From Moritella marina ATCC 15381 (lineage in GTDB: Bacteria > Pseudomonadota > Gammaproteobacteria > Enterobacterales > Moritellaceae), in contig NZ_CP044399.1 of the NCBI RefSeq assembly GCF_008931805.1, positions 1,736,001-1,800,000 of the forward strand: a DNA stretch of 64,000 nt, given 5' to 3'. Under the pieces are notes generated by a model. The model worked only from the letters and a program-made list of their open reading frames with translations. It ran no database searches and was not told the origin of the DNA. Positions 47,847 through 58,327 of this stretch are shown here, piece after piece. Both the position numbers and the translations under genes were made by a program. Every line of letters begins with the position of its first letter. The first letter of the stretch is position 1.

Positions 47847-48785
47847 TCACAGCTCCTCAACATCCCACAACGGCGTGCTTAAATAACGTTCTCCACCAGA
47901 TGGAAACAAGGTAACAATATTTTTCCCTTCGTTTTCGGGTCTTTTAGCTAACTCAATAGCACCGTAAAGTGATGCACCAGTTGAGATCCCACCAAAAATG
48001 CCCTCTTCACGAAGTAAAAATCGCGACATGGTAAAGGCATCTTGATCTTGAATAATAATGGCTTCATCAATTAAGGATACATCTGTCGTGTCGGCAATAA
48101 AGCCAGCATTAAGGCCTTGGATTTTATGAAGACCCGGTTCGCCACCTGATAATAAAGCACAAGTCTCAGGTTCTACTGCGACCAGCTTTATCTGCGAATT
48201 TTGCTCTTTTAAATAGCGCCCGACACCAGAAATGGTGCCACCAGTACCAAGGCCAGTAACAAACATGTCGACATCACCTTCCATGTCTCGCCAGATCTCC
48301 ATACCCGTTGTTTTGTAATGCGCTTGAGGATTAGCCATATTATCGAATTGCATTGGAGACCAAGCATTCGGTATTGTTTCTAACAACTCTTTTACTTTTG
48401 CAATCACAGCAGCAAAGCCTTCAGAACCCGGTGTTCTTACCACTTCGACACCCTGAGCTTTAAGTACTTTAACGCGTTCTATACTCATCGTATCAGCAAG
48501 TACGACAATGGTGCGGTAACCCATCTGTTTAGCAACAAGCCCTAAACCAATCCCGGTATTACCTGAAGTAGCTTCTATGATCACCGATTTACCCGATTCG
48601 ATGAGACCATCTTGTTCTGCAGTATTTATCATGGATAATGCAATACGGTCTTTAACACTAGACATGGGGTTGAACATTTCTAATTTTGCGTAAATATTGC
48701 CAGGTAAATGATTAGAAATTTTATTCAATTTAACTATTGGCGTATTACCAATTAATTCGATGATATTATTATAAAATTTTGTCAT
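47847..48785 (-). CDS. Cysteine synthase / O-acetylserine sulfhydrylase paralogue
   Basis: 312 residues, a type II PLP enzyme of the CysK group. The PLP lysine is in SSVKDRIA (about Lys45). The substrate loop EATSGNTGIGL and the phosphate-binding GTGGTISGVGRYL follow, and GGISTGASLYGAIELA is near the end. It makes cysteine from O-acetylserine and sulfide, or a related beta-substituted alanine. Its place among accessory genes suggests a second copy rather than the housekeeping cysK. Confidence 0.9.
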   Translation of the reverse strand: MTKFYNNIIELIGNTPIVKLNKISNHLPGNIYAKLEMFNPMSSVKDRIALSMINTAEQDGLIESGKSVIIEATSGNTGIGLGLVAKQMGYRTIVVLADTMSIERVKVLKAQGVEVVRTPGSEGFAAVIAKVKELLETIPNAWSPMQFDNMANPQAHYKTTGMEIWRDMEGDVDMFVTGLGTGGTISGVGRYLKEQNSQIKLVAVEPETCALLSGGEPGLHKIQGLNAGFIADTTDVSLIDEAIIIQDQDAFTMSRFLLREEGIFGGISTGASLYGAIELAKRPENEGKNIVTLFPSGGERYLSTPLWDVEEL

Positions 48786-48906
48786 ATTTATCTCTTAGTC
48801 CTACCAAAGTTGATTGACTAACATTTGATTTTATACGCGCTAACGAGGCGCTTCTAAGTTAGATCTAACTAAGGTATTATTTAATTTTAGCCAAAGGTAA
48901 ACCGTA

Positions 48907-49317
48907 ATGAATGATTACCTATTAAAAGAAAACATATTAGATAGCCAAGCAGTCATCAGATTACGATCTTCAGTCGGCTGGGATAGCTTAAGCGAGCCAA
49001 CGTTAACCAAAGCGCTTGCTAATTCTATTTTCTTTGCCAGTATTTGGCATCAAGGACAAGCTGTTGCAATGGGCCGTATTGTTGGTGATGGCCATCAATA
49101 TTTTTATCTCCAAGACATGATTGTCGACCCTGCCTATCAAAAATTAGGACTGTGCCAACGTATCACTGAACATTTAGTCAGCCAAGTAAAAAGCATTGCC
49201 GAACCAGGTGCCTTTTTTGGTCTAATGGCTGCAGCAAATGTGGCAGGTGTTTATCAAAAATACGGTTTTGTTGAACGGCCTGCTCATATGCCTGGAATGG
49301 TCATGCCCATTACTTAA
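48907..49317 (+). CDS. GNAT acetyltransferase
   Basis: 136 residues. The fold is shown by AVAMGRIVGDGHQYFYLQDM, IVDPAYQKLGLCQRITEHLV (acetyl-CoA loop with the usual second Gly-X-Gly replaced) and AANVAGVYQKYGFVERP. The pattern GWDSLSEPTLTKALANS at the start is common in small acetyltransferases of unknown substrate. It is divergent from cysK. Confidence 0.85.
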   Translation: MNDYLLKENILDSQAVIRLRSSVGWDSLSEPTLTKALANSIFFASIWHQGQAVAMGRIVGDGHQYFYLQDMIVDPAYQKLGLCQRITEHLVSQVKSIAEPGAFFGLMAAANVAGVYQKYGFVERPAHMPGMVMPIT

Positions 49318-49346
49318 TTTACTGAATTAATATTTAGATATCTTAA

Positions 49347-49568
49347 TTAATAATCAGGTGTCTTAATTAAAGTCTCTTTTCGCCCGACAATTTCAGGAAT
49401 ATAGACTTGTTCGTTCCATAGTTCAGGTTCAACGGGCTCGACCGCAATAGAGATAACATTTTCATCACACCCAACTACGTTCGTTACGGCTTCTGTGATG
49501 CTTTTAGCCAGCGCTATATGCTGTTCTTCACTGAGTGAAGGGAAATGTTTAATATTTATATGTGGCAT
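49347..49568 (-). CDS. 4-oxalocrotonate-tautomerase-like protein
   Basis: 73 residues. Met is followed by Pro (MPHINIKHFPSLSEEQHIAL), which would be the catalytic N-terminal proline after Met removal. AKSITEAVTNVVGCDENVISIAVEPVEPELW has the layout of the 4-OT/tautomerase superfamily. It begins 44 bases after the indigoidine-synthetase-like gene on the same strand and is likely co-transcribed. Tautomerisation is chemically plausible in indigoidine formation, but the link is inference from position. Confidence 0.82.
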   Translation of the reverse strand: MPHINIKHFPSLSEEQHIALAKSITEAVTNVVGCDENVISIAVEPVEPELWNEQVYIPEIVGRKETLIKTPDY

Positions 49569-49612
49569 TATTCTTCCTTAAATAACAAAATAAATGAATA
49601 AGATAAAATTAA

Positions 49613-52600
49613 CTATAAAACAGCAACAAGTTGGTCAATATGTGTTGTTTTAAGCATGGTGTAATGGTTTGCTTCAATGTTTTCTATCACCGGCTTAGTG
49701 ATAGAGAAAACGTTATTATTTTCAATAAATGAGTAGTCATCTCCAGTCGCTTTAATGATCTTAATAGGCGCCTTTAATTGACGCTGTCTGAGTTCATGAA
49801 ACGAGTAGTTAAATTCAAACGTCATTGTGACAATATCAATGATCCGCATCACTAACCCCGTTTCTAATTGGTTATTCAGCCGACAGATAAAGTGAATAAA
49901 CTTGTCTTTAGTATCAACAACAGACAGACACTCTTCCAATGAATTGCTCTTTATTGTCCCCATAAATACTGAATACAATATGGTTAAAAACTTTTTATTA
50001 GTGAACGTGGCTTCGCTATTTTCAATTGAATAGCCTTCAGTTGAGTTATCTTCGTCTGCGACTTTCGGGGATCCTGGCGCAATTAAGTATAAGTTTTCAA
50101 CGACATCGCCCGCTTTTTCTAATTGATAACAAGCCTCAAAAGCAACGCGTGCGCCAAATGAATACCCCCATAAGGTATAAGGGCCTTTGCCTTGATTTTG
50201 CTTTATCATCGCGACATCTTTGGCCGCCATTTCAGTTATCGTTTGGTAAGGAATTTCGCCGACATTAATACCATATGCTTGCACCCCGAAAAAATCACGA
50301 TCAGTCCCTACTTTTTCAGACAACAACCGCAAATTCATACAATACCCCCCTAACCCTGGCCAGCAATATATTGGACTCCCCTTTCCTTTAACTTGAAAAG
50401 GGACTAATCGAGACGCTGAATTATCTTCAATTTGATTGACAGCTTGTGCCAGTTTTTGAATTGTAGGGGAAGAAAAAAGGATTTGTAATGGTAAGTCACA
50501 ATGCAAAGTTGTATTAATTTTATTGATAATACTTACAGCAAGCAGTGAATTACCACCGAGTTCAAAGAAGTCGGTATTAACTGAAATGGAATATCTGTTT
50601 AGCCCCTTCTGCCAAATATCCAATACCACTCGTTCAACGTCATTAGCAGGCTCTACATGCTCCTCGCTGATACAATCGGTCTCTAATGCCAGCAGTGCAT
50701 TCATATCTATTTTGCCGTTGACGGTTAATGGCATTTTATCTATCACTTTAATGGTGTTTGGCATCATGTAAGTTGGCAGAAACTTGAGTAGATCATCGTT
50801 AATGATTTCTGATGGTCCTTTCATGTGCACTAGATCTTCATTCATACCATCACTGCGTATTTGCATATCGCTGATAAGACCGCCAATAAAGAAATATGAC
50901 GGGCCTACATCTTTATTGAGAATATGTTGAATTCGCTTAGCTGACGGCAGATTATTACCCGTCTTTGAACTATAACCTGAAGACATGAAACCAATATTAA
51001 AATCGTTCATCTGAAGTGATTGTAATTTACGTCCTAAGTTAATGTATCCCAACCAATCCTCGTCCGTTGTACTTATAACTGAGATCCCAAATGAAGCTCT
51101 TTCATAAACAGATTGGTTGATAGCAATAACATGCTTCTTTAAAATCAATTCACTGGATACGTATTCTAACGCGCCGTTTTCAAACAAATATTTACCCGCT
51201 TTAAGATCTGATACTTGCCCAGGATGAGATTGTAAATACAAGCTGACATCATCATTCATTACATCTTTGGTACCAGAGACAATATTAAAACTGCCAAGGT
51301 AATAATCGTTCTCTGCTACATCAAACAATTGCATTGTGTGGGGCAAGTAATCGCCGGATTTAATACTCAAGCCATAAGTTGGCAAGATATTTTCGAAAAA
51401 ACCAACCATGTGGCCCGCTTCCATTTCTAATACTTCTAAAATATTATTTTTATAGATGGGTTCAATGGCCGATTTTTTACCGACAAAATGGACTTTAAAT
51501 TGTACCTTGCCAGGGTCTTTTTTTTCAGCACGCTCTTTTTCAGTAATTAATATGAGCTGATGATGTACTGGATGGTAATAGTAGTAGCCAGGAGTCAGGT
51601 TACCAATGCCATCTAATTCAAGATACATTTGGGTTGCATACAAGGCACCTGGTGACGCATAACCGTATTTTGGTAACAACCTATTTTCAGAATGGAATTG
51701 CCCAAAATGCCTTAAAATCTGACCAAAATCAGCATAACTAAGATCGGATAACTGAGTATAATGATCGTAATTAATTTTACTGTTAAGTACGTTTAGGATA
51801 TCTGCTTTAGCTATCTTTCCACCATCAAAAAAACGGTAACTTTTACGAGAAAAAACAAGCGTTCGCTGTTTGTCAGTGGCCATTTCACCCGGTAAATCAA
51901 TTCTCGATTTATCCATTATTTCAGCATCTTGACGACAGCCTGAGTTGGCTAGCTGCATTTTCACTTGGCTACGGCTTTGCTTTGATTGATGATGGGGATC
52001 ATGATTACCTTGATCCATCAACGCCGCTTCTCTAGGGTTTAATTCAATCATAGAAATAAGATTTTGATAACCGGTATACTGGTCTTTCTTTAAGAATACC
52101 GCAGCGTTATTTACCCAGTCATGGGTTTCTATTAGGGATTTAATTTCATCTAGTTCAACGCGGTATCCTCGCAGCTTAACTTGATTATCAACTCTACCTG
52201 AATATTGCACTGTTCCATTTTCATTCCAGTACGCTAAATCACCGGTTTTATACAGTGTTTGACCTGTTTCTTGTCCATCAACAATGTGGGTAATGAAACG
52301 TTCTGCAGTTAGATCTTCCCGGTGTAAATAGCCTCTAGCCAAGCCGACACCGGCGATATAAAGTTCACCAATATCACCCGCAGCGACAGGGTTTTGATCC
52401 TTATCTAGAATATAGTACTGGGTATTTGGTATGGGTTTACCAATAGATATAGTATCAGCGCTATGTTGCATTTCTTTAATATCAACGACATGGGCCGAAC
52501 TGTTGATAGTACACTCCGTTGGCCCATATAAATTAACGATGCTGCAATCAGGTAATTGCCCTGAAAGCTCATTGGCAAGGTGTTTTGACAGCGCTTCACC

Positions 52601-53449
52601 GCCACTGAATATCTGATTTAACGAAGTACATTGGGTGAACTTGTCAACATTGAGTAATGCGAGCAGTAAAGTGGGCACACCTTGTAACATTGAGACATGG
52701 TGCTGGATCATGGTATCGACAAGTTTCTCTGGATTTTTATATATACCAGGTTCACCCATCACGACCCGTGCTCCGCAACATGACGCCAGGATTTCCCACT
52801 GAGCAGCATCAAAACTCATCGGTGTTTTCTGTAACACTACACTGTTGCAATCTAGTGAAAAATGAGTCGACAACCAATCCATTTGATTAGCAATGCTTTT
52901 GTGTTCGATCATCACCCCTTTTGGTTTGCCTGTACTGCCCGATGTGTAAATGACATACGCTAAGTGATGTGCTGCAGCATGCTGTGTGAGCATATGATAC
53001 TGAGGTATTGCTTTGGTGTTGAAAAAGTCAGTTACCTGTGAAAATGTGATTAATAAGACCTCATCTGAAACCAGATTCGCTAGTCGCTCCACTAACTCAT
53101 CTTGCACGACAATAATGTTACACAGACTGTTTTCAAGCATATATTTTAGACGGTCATCAGGGTATTCAGGGGCTAGCGGTAAATAGGCAGCGCCAGACTG
53201 TAAAATCCCCCACACACCAACCATTAATTCAATTGACGGGTCAACAAACAAACCGACACATCCATCGAGACAGACGCCTTGCTGTTGTAAATATAATGCT
53301 AGCGTTAAACTTTGCTCACCAAGTTGCTGATAGGTTATGTTTCTATCTTGGAAAGAAACGGCTGTATTTGTTCCATGCTGCTCTATTTGGTTACGAAATA
53401 AATCAACAATATTATCGCCATTGTGGCAGTCCAATTTTAACTGTGTCAC
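49613..53449 (-). CDS. Indigoidine synthetase-like single-module NRPS (A-Ox-T-TE)
   Basis: 1278 residues (Streptomyces BpsA about 1282) with the same unusual architecture. The adenylation domain (20-470) has YTSGSTGKPKGV, SFDAAQWEIL, NLYGPTECTINSS and YKTGDLAYW. An inserted FMN oxidase domain (about 530-890) has RKSYRFFDGGK, PKYGYASPGALYATQMYLEL, HVIAINQSVYERASFGISV and FMSSGYSSKTGN. Adenylation then resumes with A10 Lys913 (PLTVNGKID). A thiolation domain with Ser968 (ELGGNSLL) and a thioesterase with Ser1097 (GYSFGAR) follow. BpsA-type enzymes cyclise and oxidise two glutamines to blue indigoidine. No PPTase or indA/indB partners are in the window. The start codon is GTG. Confidence 0.9.
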   Translation of the reverse strand: MTQLKLDCHNGDNIVDLFRNQIEQHGTNTAVSFQDRNITYQQLGEQSLTLALYLQQQGVCLDGCVGLFVDPSIELMVGVWGILQSGAAYLPLAPEYPDDRLKYMLENSLCNIIVVQDELVERLANLVSDEVLLITFSQVTDFFNTKAIPQYHMLTQHAAAHHLAYVIYTSGSTGKPKGVMIEHKSIANQMDWLSTHFSLDCNSVVLQKTPMSFDAAQWEILASCCGARVVMGEPGIYKNPEKLVDTMIQHHVSMLQGVPTLLLALLNVDKFTQCTSLNQIFSGGEALSKHLANELSGQLPDCSIVNLYGPTECTINSSAHVVDIKEMQHSADTISIGKPIPNTQYYILDKDQNPVAAGDIGELYIAGVGLARGYLHREDLTAERFITHIVDGQETGQTLYKTGDLAYWNENGTVQYSGRVDNQVKLRGYRVELDEIKSLIETHDWVNNAAVFLKKDQYTGYQNLISMIELNPREAALMDQGNHDPHHQSKQSRSQVKMQLANSGCRQDAEIMDKSRIDLPGEMATDKQRTLVFSRKSYRFFDGGKIAKADILNVLNSKINYDHYTQLSDLSYADFGQILRHFGQFHSENRLLPKYGYASPGALYATQMYLELDGIGNLTPGYYYYHPVHHQLILITEKERAEKKDPGKVQFKVHFVGKKSAIEPIYKNNILEVLEMEAGHMVGFFENILPTYGLSIKSGDYLPHTMQLFDVAENDYYLGSFNIVSGTKDVMNDDVSLYLQSHPGQVSDLKAGKYLFENGALEYVSSELILKKHVIAINQSVYERASFGISVISTTDEDWLGYINLGRKLQSLQMNDFNIGFMSSGYSSKTGNNLPSAKRIQHILNKDVGPSYFFIGGLISDMQIRSDGMNEDLVHMKGPSEIINDDLLKFLPTYMMPNTIKVIDKMPLTVNGKIDMNALLALETDCISEEHVEPANDVERVVLDIWQKGLNRYSISVNTDFFELGGNSLLAVSIINKINTTLHCDLPLQILFSSPTIQKLAQAVNQIEDNSASRLVPFQVKGKGSPIYCWPGLGGYCMNLRLLSEKVGTDRDFFGVQAYGINVGEIPYQTITEMAAKDVAMIKQNQGKGPYTLWGYSFGARVAFEACYQLEKAGDVVENLYLIAPGSPKVADEDNSTEGYSIENSEATFTNKKFLTILYSVFMGTIKSNSLEECLSVVDTKDKFIHFICRLNNQLETGLVMRIIDIVTMTFEFNYSFHELRQRQLKAPIKIIKATGDDYSFIENNNVFSITKPVIENIEANHYTMLKTTHIDQLVAVL

Positions 53450-53488
53450 GTATATTATATCCCAAGTCTATCTTTATAAGCCCACGAC

Positions 53489-53512
53489 TACCCTTCGTAT
53501 GAACAGAGGGTA
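53489..53512. promoter_or_regulatory. Small inverted repeat upstream of the NRPS gene
   Basis: TACCCT and AGGGTA separated by 12 bases, ending 40 bases from the GTG start. A TATAAT sequence lies between it and the start. It could be an operator, but six-base arms occur by chance. Confidence 0.3.
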
Positions 53513-53712
53513 TTGGTTTTGGAATGGCCCCGATATTGCGTATTACCACCAACATCAAGACACGTGAAGGCAATACGTTACTTTTAAAAGGATAGATCAC
53601 AAATGCTCGGTTTAAATAAAAAAAATTTAAATTTCATAGAGTAAGGCCCTCTTTTCATACGTAAAGAGGACTCAGCAATAGGCTGTGATAGGGATGTATA
53701 GTGCTGTGATGG

Positions 53713-54183
53713 CTAGGCGATATCTCCCTGCATGATATATTGAGGGCCTGCTGCACCGCCAAGGTATTGCTTACTTGTATCGTGAAAGCCGCCTTTCAAA
53801 TAACAAAATCTAGCCCCTGGGTTTTTACAATTAACAGTGAGATAAACGAAGCGAAAAGATGAATAATATTCTTGTAGGTAGGGAAATAAGGCTTTAACTG
53901 CTGCAGCTCCTAATCCTTTACCTTGCTGGTTAATATCAATAGCGAACGCTCTTAAACCAACGCCACTTTCTATCATAAACTCATCACCCAATGAATACGT
54001 AACATCTATTTTAAAAAAGCCTATTACGTCATCATTCAGTTTTATTATATGAAGATCAATCGTATCACTTGCGCTTGCGATAAATTCTTCAGCAGTACCA
54101 GCAAACTTGACTTGTTCTTCAGCTAAGGTGACCTGACGTACTTTCTCAATATTATCGTGTGTTAATTTTTCTATTGTAAGCAT
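53713..54183 (-). CDS. GNAT acetyltransferase
   Basis: 156 residues. LRAFAIDINQQGKGLGAAAVKAL contains the acetyl-CoA loop QQGKGLG, and LTVNCKNPGARFCYLKGGF is the fourth motif. Members of this subgroup often act on spermidine-like amines or small toxins; the substrate is unknown. It lies 263 bp upstream of the NRPS gene on the same strand. Confidence 0.87.
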   Translation of the reverse strand: MLTIEKLTHDNIEKVRQVTLAEEQVKFAGTAEEFIASASDTIDLHIIKLNDDVIGFFKIDVTYSLGDEFMIESGVGLRAFAIDINQQGKGLGAAAVKALFPYLQEYYSSFRFVYLTVNCKNPGARFCYLKGGFHDTSKQYLGGAAGPQYIMQGDIA

Positions 54184-54227
54184 TTATCTTCCTTGGACTC
54201 TAATCGCGTTGCTGAATGTATTGTGTA

Positions 54228-54980
54228 TTACAAGCCACCAGCTAAATCTAAATAATTCCCTGTCGAAAATGATGATTTTTCTGACGCTAACCAATAAATA
54301 GCTTCTGCAACCTCTGCAGGTTGGCCACCTCTTTTGAGCGGAATAACATCTTTTAACCTTTCAATTCGTTCAGGCTCGCCACCATCGGCATGCATGTCTG
54401 TGTGAATTAACCCAGGACGCACGCAATTCACTCGAATACCTTCCGCGGCAACCTCGAGGGATAACCCTTTAGTTAATGTGTCAATTGCGCCTTTGGATGC
54501 TGCATAATCAATGTATTCATTTGGAGAACCAGAACGAGCTGCCCCCGAAGACACATTAACTATCACGCCGCCAACACCACCATGCCGAGTAGACATACGT
54601 TTTACCGCCTCCCGACAACACAAAAAGTAACTGGTGACATTGTTCACGAGGATTGAATTGATCCTATCGGCGGTCATATCCTCTAAACGCGATTGCGTTT
54701 TCAACATACCGGCGTTATTAACGAGTACTGATAACGTACCTAATTCTTTATCTACAGTTGAAAACATGCGGATTACATCATCTTCACATGAAACATCCGC
54801 TTGTACTGTAATACACTGACCACCATCCGCTTTAATGGTTTGGGCTAGTCGATTAGCAGATTCTGAATTAGACTTATAATTGATACATACCGCGTAGCCT
54901 TCTTTCGCAAAAAGTTGAGCTGTCGCTGCCCCTATCCCTCGCCCACCGCCTGTGATAATAACGACTCTTTGAGTGCTCAT
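54228..54980 (-). CDS. ygfF: Short-chain dehydrogenase/reductase, YgfF-like
   Basis: 250 residues, closely similar to E. coli YgfF: VVIITGGGRGIGAATAQLFA with the NAD(P) glycine motif, VNNAGML, YFLCCREAVKRMS, catalytic Ser/Tyr/Lys in NVSSGAARSGSPNEYIDYAA then SKGA, and VNCVRPGLIHTDMHADGGEP. An NAD(P)-dependent oxidoreductase of unknown substrate. It ends 44 bases before the next GNAT gene on the same strand and starts 18 bases after the previous one, suggesting a three-gene operon with the flanking acetyltransferases. Confidence 0.85.
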   Translation of the reverse strand: MSTQRVVIITGGGRGIGAATAQLFAKEGYAVCINYKSNSESANRLAQTIKADGGQCITVQADVSCEDDVIRMFSTVDKELGTLSVLVNNAGMLKTQSRLEDMTADRINSILVNNVTSYFLCCREAVKRMSTRHGGVGGVIVNVSSGAARSGSPNEYIDYAASKGAIDTLTKGLSLEVAAEGIRVNCVRPGLIHTDMHADGGEPERIERLKDVIPLKRGGQPAEVAEAIYWLASEKSSFSTGNYLDLAGGL

Positions 54981-54998
54981 AAATCTATCCTTAATTGA

Positions 54999-55547
54999 TT
55001 AAACGCGCAGAGTACTAACATTTTTTGCCATTGATATTTCAGCAATTGATTTTCCATCTATTCTATAATAATCAGGACATTCGCCAATTATTTGAAAATC
55101 ACTTTTAACATACAAATTCTTTGCCGCAAGATTACACGCAAGCACATTTAAATCTAACCAATCGATACTTGAGTTGGCCACACAATAATCAACAACCGTA
55201 TTGACCAAACGTAAACCGATGCCTTTTTTACGATAATCAATGTCAACTCCCATCCCTAACAACACGCGATGATAACTGTGCTCAGAGCCGGGATGACGCA
55301 GGTCAATATGCCCACAAATATGCCCATCTTGATCTTTTGCTAACCAGAGTTTCCTCCAAGTAGCATTACCGAACTCAACGTCAAAGCCGGCTTTAAACTT
55401 ATGACGGAGTTGATCTGATACTTGGCAATCTTTACTCGCGATAGGTTGAAAAAGGTCAAACTCGTCAGAACCATTTTGCTTTAATTGCTTATCTAGATAA
55501 TCAAAGAACAATGCTAAATCTGATAATTCCGCTTCTACTATATTCAT
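54999..55547 (-). CDS. GNAT acetyltransferase
   Basis: 182 residues. HIDLRHPGSEHSYHRVLLGM, then GVDIDYRKKGIGLRLVNTVV (acetyl-CoA loop YRKKGIG) and WLDLNVLACNLAAKNLYVKS. An N-acetyltransferase of unknown substrate, probably first gene of an operon with the SDR and a second GNAT. Element X copy 2 begins about 65 bases upstream of its start. Confidence 0.88.
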   Translation of the reverse strand: MNIVEAELSDLALFFDYLDKQLKQNGSDEFDLFQPIASKDCQVSDQLRHKFKAGFDVEFGNATWRKLWLAKDQDGHICGHIDLRHPGSEHSYHRVLLGMGVDIDYRKKGIGLRLVNTVVDYCVANSSIDWLDLNVLACNLAAKNLYVKSDFQIIGECPDYYRIDGKSIAEISMAKNVSTLRV

Positions 55548-55611
55548 GTGAACTCCTTTTACCTATAACCCTAAAATGGCTGAACCATGTGCTAGTGGGC
55601 ATTTTACTCAG

Positions 55612-55716
55612 CAGAAACTATTTATTTATCCTTATGAACAACACCTTACCAACTTAAGAATACAAGGTAAACGGTCAGTAACCATTTATGGTTATTCTCG
55701 TGCGGTTTGATGTATT
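55612..55716. repeat. Element X, copy 2
   Basis: Similar to 45428-45535. It contains ATGAACAACACCTTACCAAC, CAAGGTAAACGGTCAG, a perfect TAACC/GGTTA hairpin and CGTGCGGTTTGA. It sits the same distance upstream of a minus-strand start as copy 1, so it could be a shared leader or promoter, or the remnant of a mobile element. Confidence 0.6.
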
Positions 55717-55741
55717 CCTGCTTACAGTTTTTATCGCTGTT

Positions 55742-55824
55742 TGCATTAAATTAGGTGTGCTGGGATTACATGAACGATCTAGCCGAAAGGCAAACAGAAT
55801 AGGAATAATGGCATTAACATGACA
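55742..55824. repeat. Element Y, copy 1
   Basis: About 80 bases nearly identical to 59072-59151, in the same orientation, including a 35-base exact block that contains CTAGCCGAAAGGCAAACAG. GCC-GAAA-GGC would fold as a tetraloop hairpin. The two copies flank the interrupted metallo-hydrolase gene, its attC-like site and the DUF6435 gene. Confidence 0.7.
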
Positions 55825-56504
55825 GATTGGAGATATTAACTAGTTCCTCTTGGGTTTAATCCCAAGACGAAGTGCCCACCAAGATCAAACACGTTATTTA
55901 CTATATAAAGAAGATCTTCGGACTTGTTCAATACCCGAATAAGGTGCCGGCTGCGCGACACCTATTATTATTTGTTAGTTTTGCGTTGATGCGATAGCTC
56001 TAGTTTCGCCTACTTTCATTATCCAAAGAGCTTCGTCTGAAAACCCACTATCACGTCCCGCCTTCTTAAAGCGTATTGGAGGTTCAAACAATGGCTCATC
56101 AGATAGACTACTAATTGTACCCCAGTGAGAAGAGATCAGTGTCTTCGCACGAACATCTATACCTATCGATACCGCTTCTTCGGGAGTTACATGAGACATC
56201 CACAATAACTCCCTTGGTTCATATGCTCCAATAGGTAAAATAGCGAAGTCAAAGGAGTCATATTTATCACCAATATTATTGAATATAGTTTTTGAGTAAC
56301 CTGTATCGCCAATAAAAAGAATACGTTTTTGGAAGCTTTCAATAACCCAAGAAGCCCATAGCGTTTCATTATGATCTGTGGTGCTTCTTGCAGAGTCATG
56401 AACATTAGGTTCCGCTGTAATCTCAATGCCTTCAACTGATACTGACTGCCCCCAATCTAACTGTAGTGGTCAAGTAAAACTGTACACCTAGATAGGCGTT
56501 TAAA

Positions 56505-57658
<1,154 letters not shown>

Positions 57659-58327
57659 CGTTTTTATGTTGAGGGTATTCTATCCCATTTAGGTGTACAG
57701 ATTCATTAAACCACTTCAAACTCTGTCACCTTGCTATACCCTCGCTCGGTAAAAAAAGACTTGAGCCCTAAAGGAACAACCACATTAATCTCGCTTTTGT
57801 TTTTTAATTCCCTAACCGTTTTATCATCTAGGTGGTCATAATGGTTATGTGAAATAATCACTATATCAATAGAAGGTAATTTATTTATAGGTATGGGTAA
57901 ATTAACTATTCTTCTTGGGCCTGCCCATGAAACAGGGCTGGCGCGTTTTGACAAAAAGGGGTCTGTCAGAATTGTCACACCGGAGGTTGTAATCAAAAAG
58001 CTTGCATGCCCCAACCAAGTGACACGATCGCTAGAAATTGAGTTTAAAAGTTGAAGAGACTCTAACTCAGTTAGTTCATGTCCATCAGGAACATCAGGAA
58101 CAAACAACGAATCCCATGCTCTTCGCATATAGAAAAAGATCCCTTTAGGTGCGGCAGTTTCCACAAATGGGTGGTTCTGATAGCCCTTATTCGTATGATG
58201 TAGAGGCTTATTATCCGATGATATTTTCTTCGAGTATGCTGTCGAGCTTGATGAACATGCAACTAATACAGTTAATACTAGAGTTATACTGATAAAAAAT
58301 TTTATGTTGCTCATCATTTATCCCTAA

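Noticed and set aside
55900-55975. GGTGCCGGCTGCGCGACACC hairpin as an attC or IS end
   Set aside because: It follows the stop of the interrupted metallo-hydrolase and is more simply a hairpin; no core heptamers or partner repeat found.
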